Shown here one piece after another: positions 26,884-36,235 of a stretch of 64,000 nt of DNA; positions within the stretch are counted from its first letter, which is position 1, and each line of letters begins with the position of its first letter. The notes under the pieces are model-generated. The model searched no databases, was not told where the DNA came from, and saw only the letters and a list, made by a program, of their open reading frames with translations. Position numbers and translations under genes: made by a program. Source of the DNA: Liquorilactobacillus hordei DSM 19519 (GTDB taxonomy: Bacteria > Bacillota > Bacilli > Lactobacillales > Lactobacillaceae); NCBI RefSeq assembly GCF_019443985.1, contig NZ_CP049303.1, positions 124,001 to 188,000 on the forward strand, given 5' to 3'.

Positions 26884-27588
26884 CTATACTTTTCCTAAAC
26901 TGTTAACAGCTTTGTCTAGAGTTTCATTTGTTGAACTCAAAACCTTTTGATTAGCTTCGAATTCTCTACCCGTTTGCATTAATGTGACCATTTCATCAGA
27001 CATCGAAACATTCGATTGTTCTAAATAGCCTTGCATCACATTGGGATTCGTATTAATTTGTACATTTTGATTAGTTGTGTAATAACCATTTCCTGCATCA
27101 GTTAATTGCTGCTCATTAGGAATACTTACTATTCTAAATGCTGGATTATTACTTGCAGTAATAGCCTGTCCATTATTTCCAATAACTTGATAACCTTCTT
27201 GGGTCATATATTGATTTTGGTTGTTCAGCTTAAAATTTCCATTTCTTGTATATGCAAGAGAGCCATCGTTCATTCTAACTGTAAAATATCCGTCACTATT
27301 AACTGCAAAGTCAGTAGCCCTTCCAGTTTCTTTCATTGAGCCTTTACTGCTGTCAACATAAGAACCATCGATGGCATTTCCAAACGTAAAGCCACCTATA
27401 TTTTGTCGTTCAGAAACATTTGGTCCTCCTTGATGATTCTCAAATTGAACTTCTTTTAATGTTGATTGAAATAGTTGTTTTGCCTGATATCCTGTTGTAT
27501 TAACATTAGCGATATTTCCGCTAGTATTTTCTTGCCTTTTGAGTAAAACATCAAGGCTTTGTTCAACTGTATCTAATCCTCGGATCAC
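26884..27588 (-). CDS. flhO: Flagellar rod protein, FlgF/FlhO type
   Basis: The 234-residue rod/hook-family protein has the N-terminal signature (RQENTSGNIANVNTTGYQAKQLFQ) and C-terminal signature (QSNVSMSDEMVTLMQTGREFEANQKVLSSTNETLDKAVNSLGKV). It begins with GTG at 27588, overlapping the sigD stop (GTGA), with GGGAGATG upstream. It is probably a proximal rod protein and paralogue of the next gene. The coupling to sigD is noteworthy. Confidence 0.86.
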   Translation of the reverse strand: MIRGLDTVEQSLDVLLKRQENTSGNIANVNTTGYQAKQLFQSTLKEVQFENHQGGPNVSERQNIGGFTFGNAIDGSYVDSSKGSMKETGRATDFAVNSDGYFTVRMNDGSLAYTRNGNFKLNNQNQYMTQEGYQVIGNNGQAITASNNPAFRIVSIPNEQQLTDAGNGYYTTNQNVQINTNPNVMQGYLEQSNVSMSDEMVTLMQTGREFEANQKVLSSTNETLDKAVNSLGKV

Positions 27589-28298
27589 GACAATTCATCT
27601 CCCATCGATAATTTCAACTTTGCGATTACCTTTCCATGAATCTGTGAAACTCTTGCTATTGAAATATCTAAAATAGCAGCAATTTCCTTTAAAGTTACTT
27701 CTTCTTTATAATACAAACTCAAGATTAACTGCTCACGTTCGTTTAATTTCTGTATGCATCTTGTCAAGGCTGCTTCGCATTCTTCACCCATTAATTTCTG
27801 TTCAGCATTAGTTCCACTATTGTCAGGAATAACATCTCCCAAAGAAACTCCACCTTCCCCTTCTGTAGGGAAAATTGTTCCTTCAAGAGAGATACTAGCC
27901 AGATAATGGATATTCTCATAAATTTCATTTAACTGTGTGCTAGATATTCCCATCTTTTCGCAAATTTCACTGTCAGTGACTTCTCTTTTATGATCTTGTT
28001 CAAGTTCTTGTTTTGCCTTGTAAAAATTATTAATTGCAACCATCTTGTATCTTGAAATTCTTGAATGCTTTCGGACTTCATCAATGATTGCACCCCTAAT
28101 TCTGATTGCTGCATAACTCTCAAAAGGTACCTTTTTCGTAACATCAAATTTGTGTAATGCATCAATCAGACCGATTACGCCAATATTATAGTAATCGCTG
28201 TATTCATACTCTGTACTTTTGATTGGAACTCTTTTAGCAACTTTTTCAACCAAAGGAAGATATTTCAAAACTTCATCTTCAGGACTAGCTTCATACAT
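27585..28298 (-). CDS. sigD: Flagellar sigma factor SigD (sigma-28)
   Basis: The 237-residue sigma-70-family protein of FliA/SigD type contains region 2 (YYNIGVIGLIDALHKFD ... FESYAAIRIRGAIIDEVRKHSRISR), region 3 and region 4 (LIQ-type helix: LSLYYKEEVTLKEIAAILDISIARVSQIHGKVIAKLK). It directs transcription from GCCGATAT-type promoters, several of which are seen in this window, and is inhibited by FlgM (13484-13795). It lies 31 bp after flhA in the early part of the locus. Confidence 0.96.
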   Translation of the reverse strand: MYEASPEDEVLKYLPLVEKVAKRVPIKSTEYEYSDYYNIGVIGLIDALHKFDVTKKVPFESYAAIRIRGAIIDEVRKHSRISRYKMVAINNFYKAKQELEQDHKREVTDSEICEKMGISSTQLNEIYENIHYLASISLEGTIFPTEGEGGVSLGDVIPDNSGTNAEQKLMGEECEAALTRCIQKLNEREQLILSLYYKEEVTLKEIAAILDISIARVSQIHGKVIAKLKLSMGDELS

Positions 28299-28329
28299 AT
28301 TATCTCCATACTCCCTTCATCAAAAACTT

Positions 28330-30405
28330 TTAAACGTTAATTGTTCCTACGGTCTCAATCGAAATTTCATTAGGTACTTCATTCAGCGATAAGATTGACA
28401 TGTTAGGGAAGTTAAAGGAAATTAACTTTCGAAAAGCCAGTCTAATTTTAGGAGAAGTTAATACTACAAATTCAATATTCTTAAGCGTAAGTTCCTGCTG
28501 AATCTTATTGAGAGCTTCTAAAATTTGATTAACTGAATCAGGTTTCAATACTGGATATGACCCAGTAGCTGTCTTTTGAATACTCTGTGTAATTAATTCT
28601 TCCACCTTCGGATGAATTGTTACTACTTTAATGCTCTTTTGTTCGTCAGCATACTTAGCAGCAATTGTTCGTCTAAGAGCCTGTCTTACATATTCAGTCA
28701 GCACTTCTGTATCCTTAGTAACTGACCCATAATCAGCCAAAGTTTCTAGGATTGTGGCTAAATCATTAATTGGAATTTTTTCCTCCAATAAATTCTGTAA
28801 GACTTTCTCAACTTCTCCCAAGCGTAAAATCTCGGGTATTAACTCGTCTATTACGACATTATTTTGCTCCTTTATTCCTTCTAAGAGCTTCTGGACCTCT
28901 TGTCTACCAAGTAATTCAGGTGCATTTCCAAAAATAATTTCTTTTAGGTGTGTGGCAATTACTGTTAAAGGTTCAATAATTGTAAACCCTTGTATTTCAG
29001 CAGCTTCTTTATCTTTTTGATCAATCCACATTGCATCAATCCCAAATGCCGGTTCCTTTGTCGGAATACCTTTGAATGGAAATGGCTCGTCATCGGGGCT
29101 GATAATCATCAGCTTATCTGCATAGATTTGCCCTGCTCCCACTTCATTCCCTCTGATTTTGATTGAATAATCATTTGATTCAAGGTACAGATTATCCCTT
29201 ATTCTAACTGGATGAACAAGAATTCCTAGCTCTCTAGCAGTCTGTTTGCGAATGGCAACTATCCTACTCATCAAACTATTATCCACTGTGCTATCAACCA
29301 GTGAAATCAGACCATAGCCAATTTCAATTGCAATTGGTTCAACTTGGAAGGAAGAAACTGATTCATCTTCTTCTTGTTCTTTTTTCTTACGTTTTAATGC
29401 TAACTTCTGCTCTTCTTCTTTTCGCCTAATTGCCGTCTTTTGTTCTGTTTGTTTGATAAACATACTTGCAACAAACATTCCAATTCCAATAAATAAAAAT
29501 GGCAAGAAAGGAAAACCTGGTACTATTGACAATACCAGCAAGATTACACCGACAATTCTAAATAGAACAGGATATCTTACAGCATCAGATGCAATATCCA
29601 AACCAAAGGAACTATTGTTATCAGAACGCGTAACAATAATACCGGAAGCAATTGAAATTAGTAACGAAGGAATCGCACTAACTAAACCATCACCAATTGA
29701 TAGCTTGCCAAACTGTGCTAATGCATCAGCTATTGATAAATCACCTTTCATAGTGAAAATAATTGTCCCAGCTATCAGATTTATCAAGGTTATCATAATG
29801 CTGGCGATTGCATCACCCTTAACAAATTTACTAGCTCCATCCATTGAACCGTAAAAATCAGCTTCTCTTTGTAAGTCTTTCCTGCGATTTCTTGCTTGTT
29901 CTTCATTTATCAGTCCAGAGTTCAAATCAGAGTCAATTGCCATTTGCTTTCCTGGCATTGCGTCAAGGGTAAACCTTGCAGAAACCTCTGAAACACGCCC
30001 AGCACCATTAGTTACAACTACTAACTGAACGACCATAATAATAACGAATAAAATAATCCCAACTATATAATTGCTGCCTGCCACCACATTTGCGAAAGCT
30101 GCAATTACATTTCCACCATTTCCTGCCGTTAATATTAGTCGCGTCGAAGACATATTTAAACCAAGTTTAAACATCGTTGTTATTAATAACAATGTTGGGA
30201 AAGTTGTAAACTCCAACACACTTCTAGTGAATAACGTAATAAGTAAAATATTGATTGCAACTGCTAAATTAATAACGATTAGTATATCTAATGCTATCGC
30301 AGGTAATGGTATTATTATTAATCCGATAATACTGATTACCAAAAAAGAAACAATCACATCAGCATAATTTAAAGTCCTTTTCTTCTTAAGCTTTTTTTTA
30401 CTCAT
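28330..30405 (-). CDS. flhA: Flagellar export gate protein FlhA
   Basis: FlhA of 691 residues has about eight N-terminal membrane segments (to about 325). Among them is the FHIPEP-family loop RFTLDAMPGKQMAIDSDLNSGLINEEQARNRRKDLQREADFYGSMDGASKFVKGDAIA. A charged linker (KRKKKEQEEDE) leads to the cytoplasmic ring domain that docks export chaperones. It is the main proton-coupled export gate component. It follows flhB by 27 bp. Confidence 0.96.
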   Translation of the reverse strand: MSKKKLKKKRTLNYADVIVSFLVISIIGLIIIPLPAIALDILIVINLAVAINILLITLFTRSVLEFTTFPTLLLITTMFKLGLNMSSTRLILTAGNGGNVIAAFANVVAGSNYIVGIILFVIIMVVQLVVVTNGAGRVSEVSARFTLDAMPGKQMAIDSDLNSGLINEEQARNRRKDLQREADFYGSMDGASKFVKGDAIASIMITLINLIAGTIIFTMKGDLSIADALAQFGKLSIGDGLVSAIPSLLISIASGIIVTRSDNNSSFGLDIASDAVRYPVLFRIVGVILLVLSIVPGFPFLPFLFIGIGMFVASMFIKQTEQKTAIRRKEEEQKLALKRKKKEQEEDESVSSFQVEPIAIEIGYGLISLVDSTVDNSLMSRIVAIRKQTARELGILVHPVRIRDNLYLESNDYSIKIRGNEVGAGQIYADKLMIISPDDEPFPFKGIPTKEPAFGIDAMWIDQKDKEAAEIQGFTIIEPLTVIATHLKEIIFGNAPELLGRQEVQKLLEGIKEQNNVVIDELIPEILRLGEVEKVLQNLLEEKIPINDLATILETLADYGSVTKDTEVLTEYVRQALRRTIAAKYADEQKSIKVVTIHPKVEELITQSIQKTATGSYPVLKPDSVNQILEALNKIQQELTLKNIEFVVLTSPKIRLAFRKLISFNFPNMSILSLNEVPNEISIETVGTINV

Positions 30406-30432
30406 TTGTTTACTAATCCCCCAAAACTCAAT

Positions 30433-31500
30433 CTAAATCTTATTTTTTTCTTTTTCTTCCAGTTGATAAACTAGCGCGATAATTGCCGCAACTGACTCAT
30501 ACATCTCTGCTGGTATAAATTCACCGGGTTCTACTTTAGCGTATATTGCTCTTGCAACTGGCCGATTTTCAATCATCGGCACATGCATTTTCTTAGCTTC
30601 TGCTTTCATTCGTTGTGCTAAGTCATCTGCACCTTTTGCTAAAAGCAACGGAATTCCTTCTTTTTGCGGATCATACTTTATTGCAATCGCATAATGCGTT
30701 GGATTTGTAACCATCACAGTTGCTTCTTTGACCTTTGAAATTGCATTACGTGACATCGCCTGATATTTAGCTTTTCGCTGTGCTTTTACCTTAGGGTCCC
30801 CTTCTTGTTGTTTAAATTCATCTTTGATTTCTTGCTTAGTCATTTTCAAACTCTTGTGGTGTGTATATCTTTGATACCCATAATCAAAAATTGCTACAAC
30901 CAATAGGAAAAAAGAAATTTTTTCAATCAATGACCTAGTAAAATCTAAAACAAAGTAAAGGATCTTTTGCAGGCCTACATCATTCAAGTTAATTATTGTC
31001 GGAATCTCTGCCATAAATTGTTGGTAACAGAGATAGATAATCACGCCTAATTTTGCCAGTGTCTTTGCAATATTTACCAGTGATCTAAGGCCTATCATCT
31101 GCTTAAAGCCATTAACTGGATTTAATTTTTTAAAATCAGGTTTCAATGGTTTCCATGTAAACAATAATCCAACCTGCATAATGTTTATAAAAGTTCCAAG
31201 AAAAACACTTATCAACATGAATGGACTTGCAAGTAATAAAATCATTAAAACAGCTTGTATTGCTACTTTAGGTAAATCACTTATCTGTACTTTAAATTCT
31301 GCAACTTGCTCTATCATCTGCGTTAAATAGGGTAGGAACTCCTGAAGAATAAATTCCCATAAAGGCAAAATAATAAATGCAAAAATTAATAAGGATACTG
31401 CAATGTTCAACTCTGGCGTCTTTGGAACTTCCCCTTTTTTTCTTGCATCTTTTAGTCTTTTGGGAGTCGGTTTTTCTGTTTTCCCATCTTTGTCGGCCAT
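30433..31500 (-). CDS. flhB: Flagellar export switch protein FlhB
   Basis: FlhB of 355 residues has four membrane segments (about 30-210) and the cytoplasmic autocleavage motif NPTH at 266-269 (VMVTNPTHYAIAIKYD). Self-cleavage there switches export from rod/hook to filament substrates, in partnership with FliK. The N-terminus (DKDGKTEKPTPKRLKDARKKGEVPK) is the classical FlhB start. It lies 10 bp after fliR. Confidence 0.96.
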   Translation of the reverse strand: MADKDGKTEKPTPKRLKDARKKGEVPKTPELNIAVSLLIFAFIILPLWEFILQEFLPYLTQMIEQVAEFKVQISDLPKVAIQAVLMILLLASPFMLISVFLGTFINIMQVGLLFTWKPLKPDFKKLNPVNGFKQMIGLRSLVNIAKTLAKLGVIIYLCYQQFMAEIPTIINLNDVGLQKILYFVLDFTRSLIEKISFFLLVVAIFDYGYQRYTHHKSLKMTKQEIKDEFKQQEGDPKVKAQRKAKYQAMSRNAISKVKEATVMVTNPTHYAIAIKYDPQKEGIPLLLAKGADDLAQRMKAEAKKMHVPMIENRPVARAIYAKVEPGEFIPAEMYESVAAIIALVYQLEEKEKNKI

Positions 31501-31509
31501 CTTGCTCTC

Positions 31510-32262
31510 CTATTTTACAGATTTTATGAACTCAAGCATGTTTCCTATACCTTCAGAAAGATTATTGCCCAAAAAGCTTGCTAAACTTGATAAAGCTAAT
31601 AGAAATATTAAAATACTAACAATTGTTTTTACAGAAAGGCTCATCATTAGAATATTAATCTGTGGAATCGATCTTGAAATGACCCCTAACAAAATATCAA
31701 TTACTAATACAGCTACAACCATTGGTGCTGCCAAGCTAATTGACATCTCAACGGTCTTCTCAAATAATTGAACCACTCCATCTACTGATGCCCCATTTAT
31801 ATTTTCAGCGCCTAAAGGAACAATCCTGAAGGAGTTAATAACACCGTAAATCATTAAGTTTTGTAGGTTAAGCATAAAAAATACAGAGACTGCTAGCCAA
31901 TAATATAATTTACTAAACTGGGCAGATTGAATTTCCGTCATTGTGTCATATGCTTGCGCCATAGAAAAACCCACTTGGAAATCAATCATCTGTCCCGCCA
32001 TCATAACCCCGCTAAAAACAAGTTGACTTAGATATCCCATTGCTAATCCAAAAATAACTTCTTTGATAGCAACCTCGCCCAACAAGACCCCATTAGTGAT
32101 TTCCTTATAACCTGTAATTGCAGGATAGGCTGAGACTACTAAGCTACCCCCAACGACAAGTTTCGCAAAATTAGGAAAGCCTTTCTGCGAAAAAATTGGA
32201 CAAAGTACAATGAAAGACATCACTCTACATAGCAAAAGAGCCCCTATCTGAATCAAAACCAT
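31510..32262 (-). CDS. fliR: Flagellar export apparatus protein FliR
   Basis: The 250-residue protein is strongly hydrophobic with about six membrane segments, and has FliR features (LLLCRVMSFIVLCPIFSQKGFPNFAKLVVGGSL; GQMIDFQVGFSMAQ). It forms part of the FliP5-Q4-R1 export core. The gene order fliP-fliQ-fliR-flhB-flhA is canonical, with about 10 bp to its neighbours. Confidence 0.95.
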   Translation of the reverse strand: MVLIQIGALLLCRVMSFIVLCPIFSQKGFPNFAKLVVGGSLVVSAYPAITGYKEITNGVLLGEVAIKEVIFGLAMGYLSQLVFSGVMMAGQMIDFQVGFSMAQAYDTMTEIQSAQFSKLYYWLAVSVFFMLNLQNLMIYGVINSFRIVPLGAENINGASVDGVVQLFEKTVEMSISLAAPMVVAVLVIDILLGVISRSIPQINILMMSLSVKTIVSILIFLLALSSLASFLGNNLSEGIGNMLEFIKSVK

Positions 32263-32271
32263 CTAGTCACC

Positions 32272-32535
32272 TCACAACTTCGCAATCATCTTGAATACAT
32301 TCTTCGTAAATTCAAGAAGAATTGTCATCATGAAGTTACCTGCAAGAATTAGCGTAATTAAAATAGCAACCAATTTTGGTACAAAACTCAGCGTTTGCTC
32401 CTGAATTTGGGTAGTAGCCTGAAAGATACTAATTATTAATCCTACCAACATTCCGATTCCAACTGCTGGCCCCGAAATTAAAATGATTCTAATAAAAGCG
32501 TCTCTAATTACCTGTAAAACCACTTCGATTGTCAT
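32272..32535 (-). CDS. fliQ: Flagellar export apparatus protein FliQ
   Basis: The 87-residue protein has two membrane hairpin segments (IRIILISGPAVGIGMLVGLIISIFQATTQIQEQTLSFVPKLVAILITLILAG), a perfect family match in length and motif. It is a component of the export channel, lying between fliP and fliR. Confidence 0.96.
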   Translation of the reverse strand: MTIEVVLQVIRDAFIRIILISGPAVGIGMLVGLIISIFQATTQIQEQTLSFVPKLVAILITLILAGNFMMTILLEFTKNVFKMIAKL

Positions 32536-32552
32536 AAAATCTACCTAACTCC

Positions 32553-33320
32553 CTAATAAAAGCTCCTGATCAGTGACTCTACCAGCAAGTACCAACCATC
32601 TACCAGTACAAATAACAATATTTTAAATGGTAACGAAATCATGACCGGTGATAACATTACCATCCCCATTGACATCAAAATACTTGAAACTACCATATCA
32701 ATAATTAAGAATGGTATAAACAACAAGAATCCAATACTAAAGGCTGTTCGCAATTCACTAATGACAAACGCTGGAGTGATTATTGTCAATGGAATTTTTT
32801 TGTATTTTCTAACATTGACTTTCTCCTTAGAAACATCAACAAAAAGCTGGATATCCTTTTTTCTTGTCTGACCATACATAAATTCTTTTATTCTGTTCTC
32901 TGAACGATCAAATACTTGTTGTTGCGTTATCTCATTTTGGTTATAGGGCTTGATCGCATTCTGATAGATATCTGTATACACAGGACGCATTGTAAAAAAT
33001 GTTAAAAACAAAGCTAAGCCAAGTAAAACCTGATTAGGCGGATTCTGTTGTGTTCCAAGTGCACTTCGCGCGAACGAAAGTACCATTATGATTCTTGTGA
33101 AAGAGGTCATCATTACTAACAATATCGGTGTAATAGATAACAGAGTTAGTAAAATAAAAGTATTAATAGTAGTTGTAGAACTCGAATTATTATTCAGTAA
33201 ATTATTAACAGTTGATGTAATATCTTTGGTACCAATAGCAGAAACTGTTACCGGGAACAAGAATAACTTCCAAAAACAGATATTAACAGCAGCCAACCCC
33301 ATGGCAATTTTCTTTTTCAT
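32553..33320 (-). CDS. fliP: Flagellar export apparatus protein FliP
   Basis: The 255-residue protein has an N-terminal cleavable-looking signal (residues 1-27) and the FliP core: TSFTRIIMVLSFARSALGTQQNPPNQVLLGLALFLTFF, then PAFVISELRTAFSIGFLLFIPFLIIDMVVSSILMSMGM. It builds the central export pore in the membrane. Its start overlaps the fliO stop at 33320. It is intact. Confidence 0.96.
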   Translation of the reverse strand: MKKKIAMGLAAVNICFWKLFLFPVTVSAIGTKDITSTVNNLLNNNSSSTTTINTFILLTLLSITPILLVMMTSFTRIIMVLSFARSALGTQQNPPNQVLLGLALFLTFFTMRPVYTDIYQNAIKPYNQNEITQQQVFDRSENRIKEFMYGQTRKKDIQLFVDVSKEKVNVRKYKKIPLTIITPAFVISELRTAFSIGFLLFIPFLIIDMVVSSILMSMGMVMLSPVMISLPFKILLFVLVDGWYLLVESLIRSFY

Positions 33321-33688
33321 TATCTTTTCCTCTTCTTAAGCTCTTGAATCTTGTCGTTCATACCCTGAAGAATTTGTTTGAAATCTTTACTATTATTCTC
33401 ACTACTTTTAGGGTTCTCCAAAGAATCCAGTAGCTGAGTCACTTCATAGTCATTCAATTCTTTCAAAATCTCATTGCGATTTTCTGAAAAGCTCATCACA
33501 TAGTAAGTATCAATAATTTGCACTATGCCTATTGCTGAAGTCTTACTCACTGCAATTTTCTGAATGATTCTAAAATTCCGTTTGCTTTGATTCGTATACT
33601 TTCCTAAATACTTCAGGCAAATATTAATCATGAAGATGATAATTATTAAAAAGATAATTGTCTTAAAAACTGCAATATATATATCCAT
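33320..33688 (-). CDS. fliO: Flagellar assembly protein FliO
   Basis: The 122-residue protein has one membrane segment (about 7-27) followed by a small cytoplasmic domain (IIQKIAVSKTSAIGIVQIIDTYYVMSFSENRNEILKEL) and a basic tail ending KKRKR. It matches the FliO/FliZ family, which helps assemble the FliP ring. It is placed between fliL and fliP as usual. The family is poorly conserved, so position carries much of the weight. Confidence 0.82.
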   Translation of the reverse strand: MDIYIAVFKTIIFLIIIIFMINICLKYLGKYTNQSKRNFRIIQKIAVSKTSAIGIVQIIDTYYVMSFSENRNEILKELNDYEVTQLLDSLENPKSSENNSKDFKQILQGMNDKIQELKKRKR

Positions 33689-33700
33689 CTTTTCTCTTTT

Positions 33701-34195
33701 CTATTGAATAACTAAATCTGTAATAAACACATCGTCTATAATCTTGGCTCCATATGCTTTATTAATAGTGTCTCGTAATTGGGTCTTTAGTCCTGCCAAG
33801 CTATCTGAAGAACCCAGAATGTCGCTTGCTTTCTTTTGTCTAATCACATTTATGACACTGTCCCTAACAACCGCAACATTTTTCTTAAGTTTAGCTTTTT
33901 GATCTGTATTTGCGACCAAAAATGATAAGGTAATTTGTGCATACTGTGTGCTATTGGAGCCATCTTCATTAGTCAAATTAATTACAAACTTCTTAACTGG
34001 AACAATCTTTTGCTTGCCTGAAACAACTGTTTTAGCCTGCTTCTTAACTGTCGCTGTTTTATTTGAACCTAACGCACTCATTATCTTCGGCGTAACGATT
34101 GTACCAACTACTCCCCCACTCGTTGCTACCAAAATTAATATCAATATCCATAAAAACCATTTTTTCCCTGTTTTCTCACTTTTTTCTTTTGCCAT
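33701..34195 (-). CDS. fliL: Basal body-associated protein FliL
   Basis: The 164-residue protein has a basic N-terminus, one membrane segment (about 13-34) and a stomatin-like external domain. The conserved block is KFVINLTNEDGSNSTQYAQITLSFLVAN, and the end is INKAYGAKIIDDVFITDLVIQ. FliL surrounds the stator units and supports torque. It lies 9 bp after flbD. Confidence 0.92.
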   Translation of the reverse strand: MAKEKSEKTGKKWFLWILILILVATSGGVVGTIVTPKIMSALGSNKTATVKKQAKTVVSGKQKIVPVKKFVINLTNEDGSNSTQYAQITLSFLVANTDQKAKLKKNVAVVRDSVINVIRQKKASDILGSSDSLAGLKTQLRDTINKAYGAKIIDDVFITDLVIQ

Positions 34196-34204
34196 GAGTA
34201 ACTT

Positions 34205-34423
34205 TTACCTCTCCTCACTAATGGAGTTTAAGTTCTCTGAATTCGCAAGAATTTTTCTCCTATATTCTATTATTAGTTCTTTTACTTCAACTGCACTATT
34301 TTTTACAATTAGATTTCTGTCATCTATGAGCGTGATTATCGTATCTGGTGTTTCTTCGATTTTGAAAATTAAATCTGCATTCAAGAAAAAGCTTTTCCCA
34401 TTTAGGCCAATTAATTCAATCAA
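34205..34423 (-). CDS. flbD: FlbD-family flagellar protein
   Basis: The 72-residue protein IELIGLNGKSFFLNADLIFKIEETPDTIITLIDDRNLIVKNSAVEV is a clear match to the small FlbD family found between flgE and fliL or motA in Bacillota. The role is not well defined. In this operon it lies between flgE and fliL, 39 bp after flgE. Confidence 0.88.
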   Translation of the reverse strand: MIELIGLNGKSFFLNADLIFKIEETPDTIITLIDDRNLIVKNSAVEVKELIIEYRRKILANSENLNSISEER

Positions 34424-34462
34424 ACCTTATCCCCCTAATATCACGTAAAAGATTGCTGACTA

Positions 34463-35353
34463 TTATGACTGTTTCAAGTTAATCAATGTTTGCAACATTT
34501 CATCTGATGTAGTAATCGTTTTTGCATTTGCTTGATAAGCTCTGTTTGCAACAATCATTTCTGTAAATTCACTAGATAAATCAACATTTGACATCTCTAG
34601 TTCACCCGCGTTAACGGTACCTGTACCTGTGTCACCAGGATTTGCTATGATAGCTGCTCCTGAATTTGATGAAACCGCATAGTTATTTCCACCAACATTC
34701 TCAAGCCCAGCAGCGTTATTAAAGGTAGCCAGTGAAAGCTTTCCCAGTACAAAATTTTGACTACCATATTTACCAATAATAAGTCCACTTTGATCAACCG
34801 ATACAGAATCATAATTGAGTGTCTTACCATTAACTGTAATCGTACTTGGAATTGTCAATCCAGATAAGCTTCCTGATGCTGCAAGTGCACTATCTGTATT
34901 AGTTCCATCCGTATATTCTGTTAATGGTGTTGTTGCTGCTCGTCCCATAACTTTCAATCCATCACTAGTTGTCAGGCTTCCTTGGTTATCTCTAGAGAAT
35001 GCCCCATCTCTCGTGTATAGATCCTCACCATTTTCATTTTGAACAACGAAGTATCCACCACCATTTATATAAAAATCAAGAGTCCGTCCCGTTGACTGTG
35101 GTGAACCTGCTGAAGTATCCTTATCAATCGAACCAGGTTTTACTCCAAGTCCAATTTGCTTTGCATTTGTCCCACCTAAATTATTAGATGCAGCTGCTGA
35201 ATTAGACATATTTTGGCTCATCAAATCTTCAAAGATAACACGGCTTGATTTGAAACCCATGGTATTTACATTGGCAATATTATCAGAAATTACATCCATT
35301 TTAGTTTGAAAGCCCTTCATGCCACTAACTCCAGAATAAAGTGATTTTAACAT
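34463..35353 (-). CDS. flgE: Flagellar hook protein FlgE
   Basis: A 296-residue hook-family protein: MLKSLYSGVSGMKGFQTKMDVISDNIANVNTMGFKSSRVIFEDL at the N-terminus, GRTLDFYINGGGYFVVQNENGEDLYTRDGAFSRDNQG in the middle, and the C-terminal helix NVDLSSEFTEMIVANRAYQANAKTITTSDEMLQTLINLKQ. The position after flgD favours the hook itself. It is short for a hook subunit (often over 390 residues), suggesting only a minimal outer domain. I start at ATG 35353 because GGGGGA lies just upstream. Confidence 0.9.
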   Translation of the reverse strand: MLKSLYSGVSGMKGFQTKMDVISDNIANVNTMGFKSSRVIFEDLMSQNMSNSAAASNNLGGTNAKQIGLGVKPGSIDKDTSAGSPQSTGRTLDFYINGGGYFVVQNENGEDLYTRDGAFSRDNQGSLTTSDGLKVMGRAATTPLTEYTDGTNTDSALAASGSLSGLTIPSTITVNGKTLNYDSVSVDQSGLIIGKYGSQNFVLGKLSLATFNNAAGLENVGGNNYAVSSNSGAAIIANPGDTGTGTVNAGELEMSNVDLSSEFTEMIVANRAYQANAKTITTSDEMLQTLINLKQS

Positions 35354-35429
35354 TTTAATTCCCCCTATAAGTTGAACTCTCCTCAATCAGTCAGAGAGTT
35401 ATTTAGGCTTCCTCGTAAGGTCCAGCCTA

Positions 35430-35798
35430 TTATTTTACAAATTTTGTACTGTCTATATTTGTTACTGTATTTATCTCATTAACATTCATAGCAGTAATAA
35501 TCGTTCTATTTTGAACATTTGCAATTAGTCCCATATCTTTGTAGAGCAACAACGAATCTTTACTTCCCTTTTCGTTAAGTTCATTCATCGCTTGTCCTAT
35601 ATGGGACAAATCGCTATTTTGTAAATCTAAATTGCGTGCGCTCAATCTTTGCCGTGCATGCTTTGATATCTTCACTTGATCTTGCTTTTGCGCAAGTATT
35701 TTTGAAAAATTTTCGTTATTTTCAGTTGAATTATTTTTTACTCGGCTGTTGTTTATTCCAGTGAAACTATTACTAGTTCCATCAATTCGTTGTATCAT
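35430..35798 (-). CDS. Flagellar operon protein, TIGR02530 type
   Basis: The 122-residue protein has a polar N-terminus and a core (QVKISKHARQRLSARNLDLQNSDLSHIGQAMNELNEKGSKDSLLLYKDMGLIANVQNRTIITAM) that matches the small flagellar operon protein family often found between flgD and flgE in Bacillota. The function is unknown. It overlaps the end of flgD by 17 bp, so the two are translationally coupled. Confidence 0.85.
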   Translation of the reverse strand: MIQRIDGTSNSFTGINNSRVKNNSTENNENFSKILAQKQDQVKISKHARQRLSARNLDLQNSDLSHIGQAMNELNEKGSKDSLLLYKDMGLIANVQNRTIITAMNVNEINTVTNIDSTKFVK

Positions 35799-36222
35799 TA
35801 TCCACTTCCGTCAATGCACCCATTTGGTATTCATTTCCTTTTACTACCAGGGTGGCATATCCATTTGAAAATTTAACCTTGTCTACTTTTCCACTAACGG
35901 TTGTACTTCCATCAGCCAATTGTACATTCTTTCCTAATAACGAAAACGCCTCATTTTGTTGCATCCCCATAACTGTCGTAGTCAGCCTTTTTCCAATATT
36001 ATTCAATTGGTCCAATGAGGCAAACTGAGCCATTTGAGAAACATAATCTGTACCACTACTACTGCTTCCACTCGACGAATCACTGCCAATTGACGGATTC
36101 TTCATGGCAGCGGACATAATCTTCAAAAAATCGTCCATAGATAGATTCGTTTTACTTGTTGAACCACTATATTCTGTAGATATTCCAACTGATGGAATAG
36201 CTTGTGTATAGTCATAACTCAT
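35782..36222 (-). CDS. flgD: Hook assembly scaffold FlgD
   Basis: The 146-residue protein has the FlgD N-terminal block (NLSMDDFLKIMSAAMKNPS ... TDYVSQMAQFASLDQLNNIGKRL) and LLGKNVQLADGS ... VSGKVDKVKFSNGYATLVVKG. FlgD caps the growing hook. It is shorter than proteobacterial FlgD, as expected in Bacillota, and contains a Ser-rich run. It lies 13 bp after fliK. Confidence 0.93.
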   Translation of the reverse strand: MSYDYTQAIPSVGISTEYSGSTSKTNLSMDDFLKIMSAAMKNPSIGSDSSSGSSSSGTDYVSQMAQFASLDQLNNIGKRLTTTVMGMQQNEAFSLLGKNVQLADGSTTVSGKVDKVKFSNGYATLVVKGNEYQMGALTEVDNDTTN

Positions 36223-36235
36223 GTTTATCTCTCCT

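Noticed and set aside
34815..35187. Overlapping plus-strand frames inside flgE
   Set aside because: Antisense to a clear hook gene, with no independent start signals.
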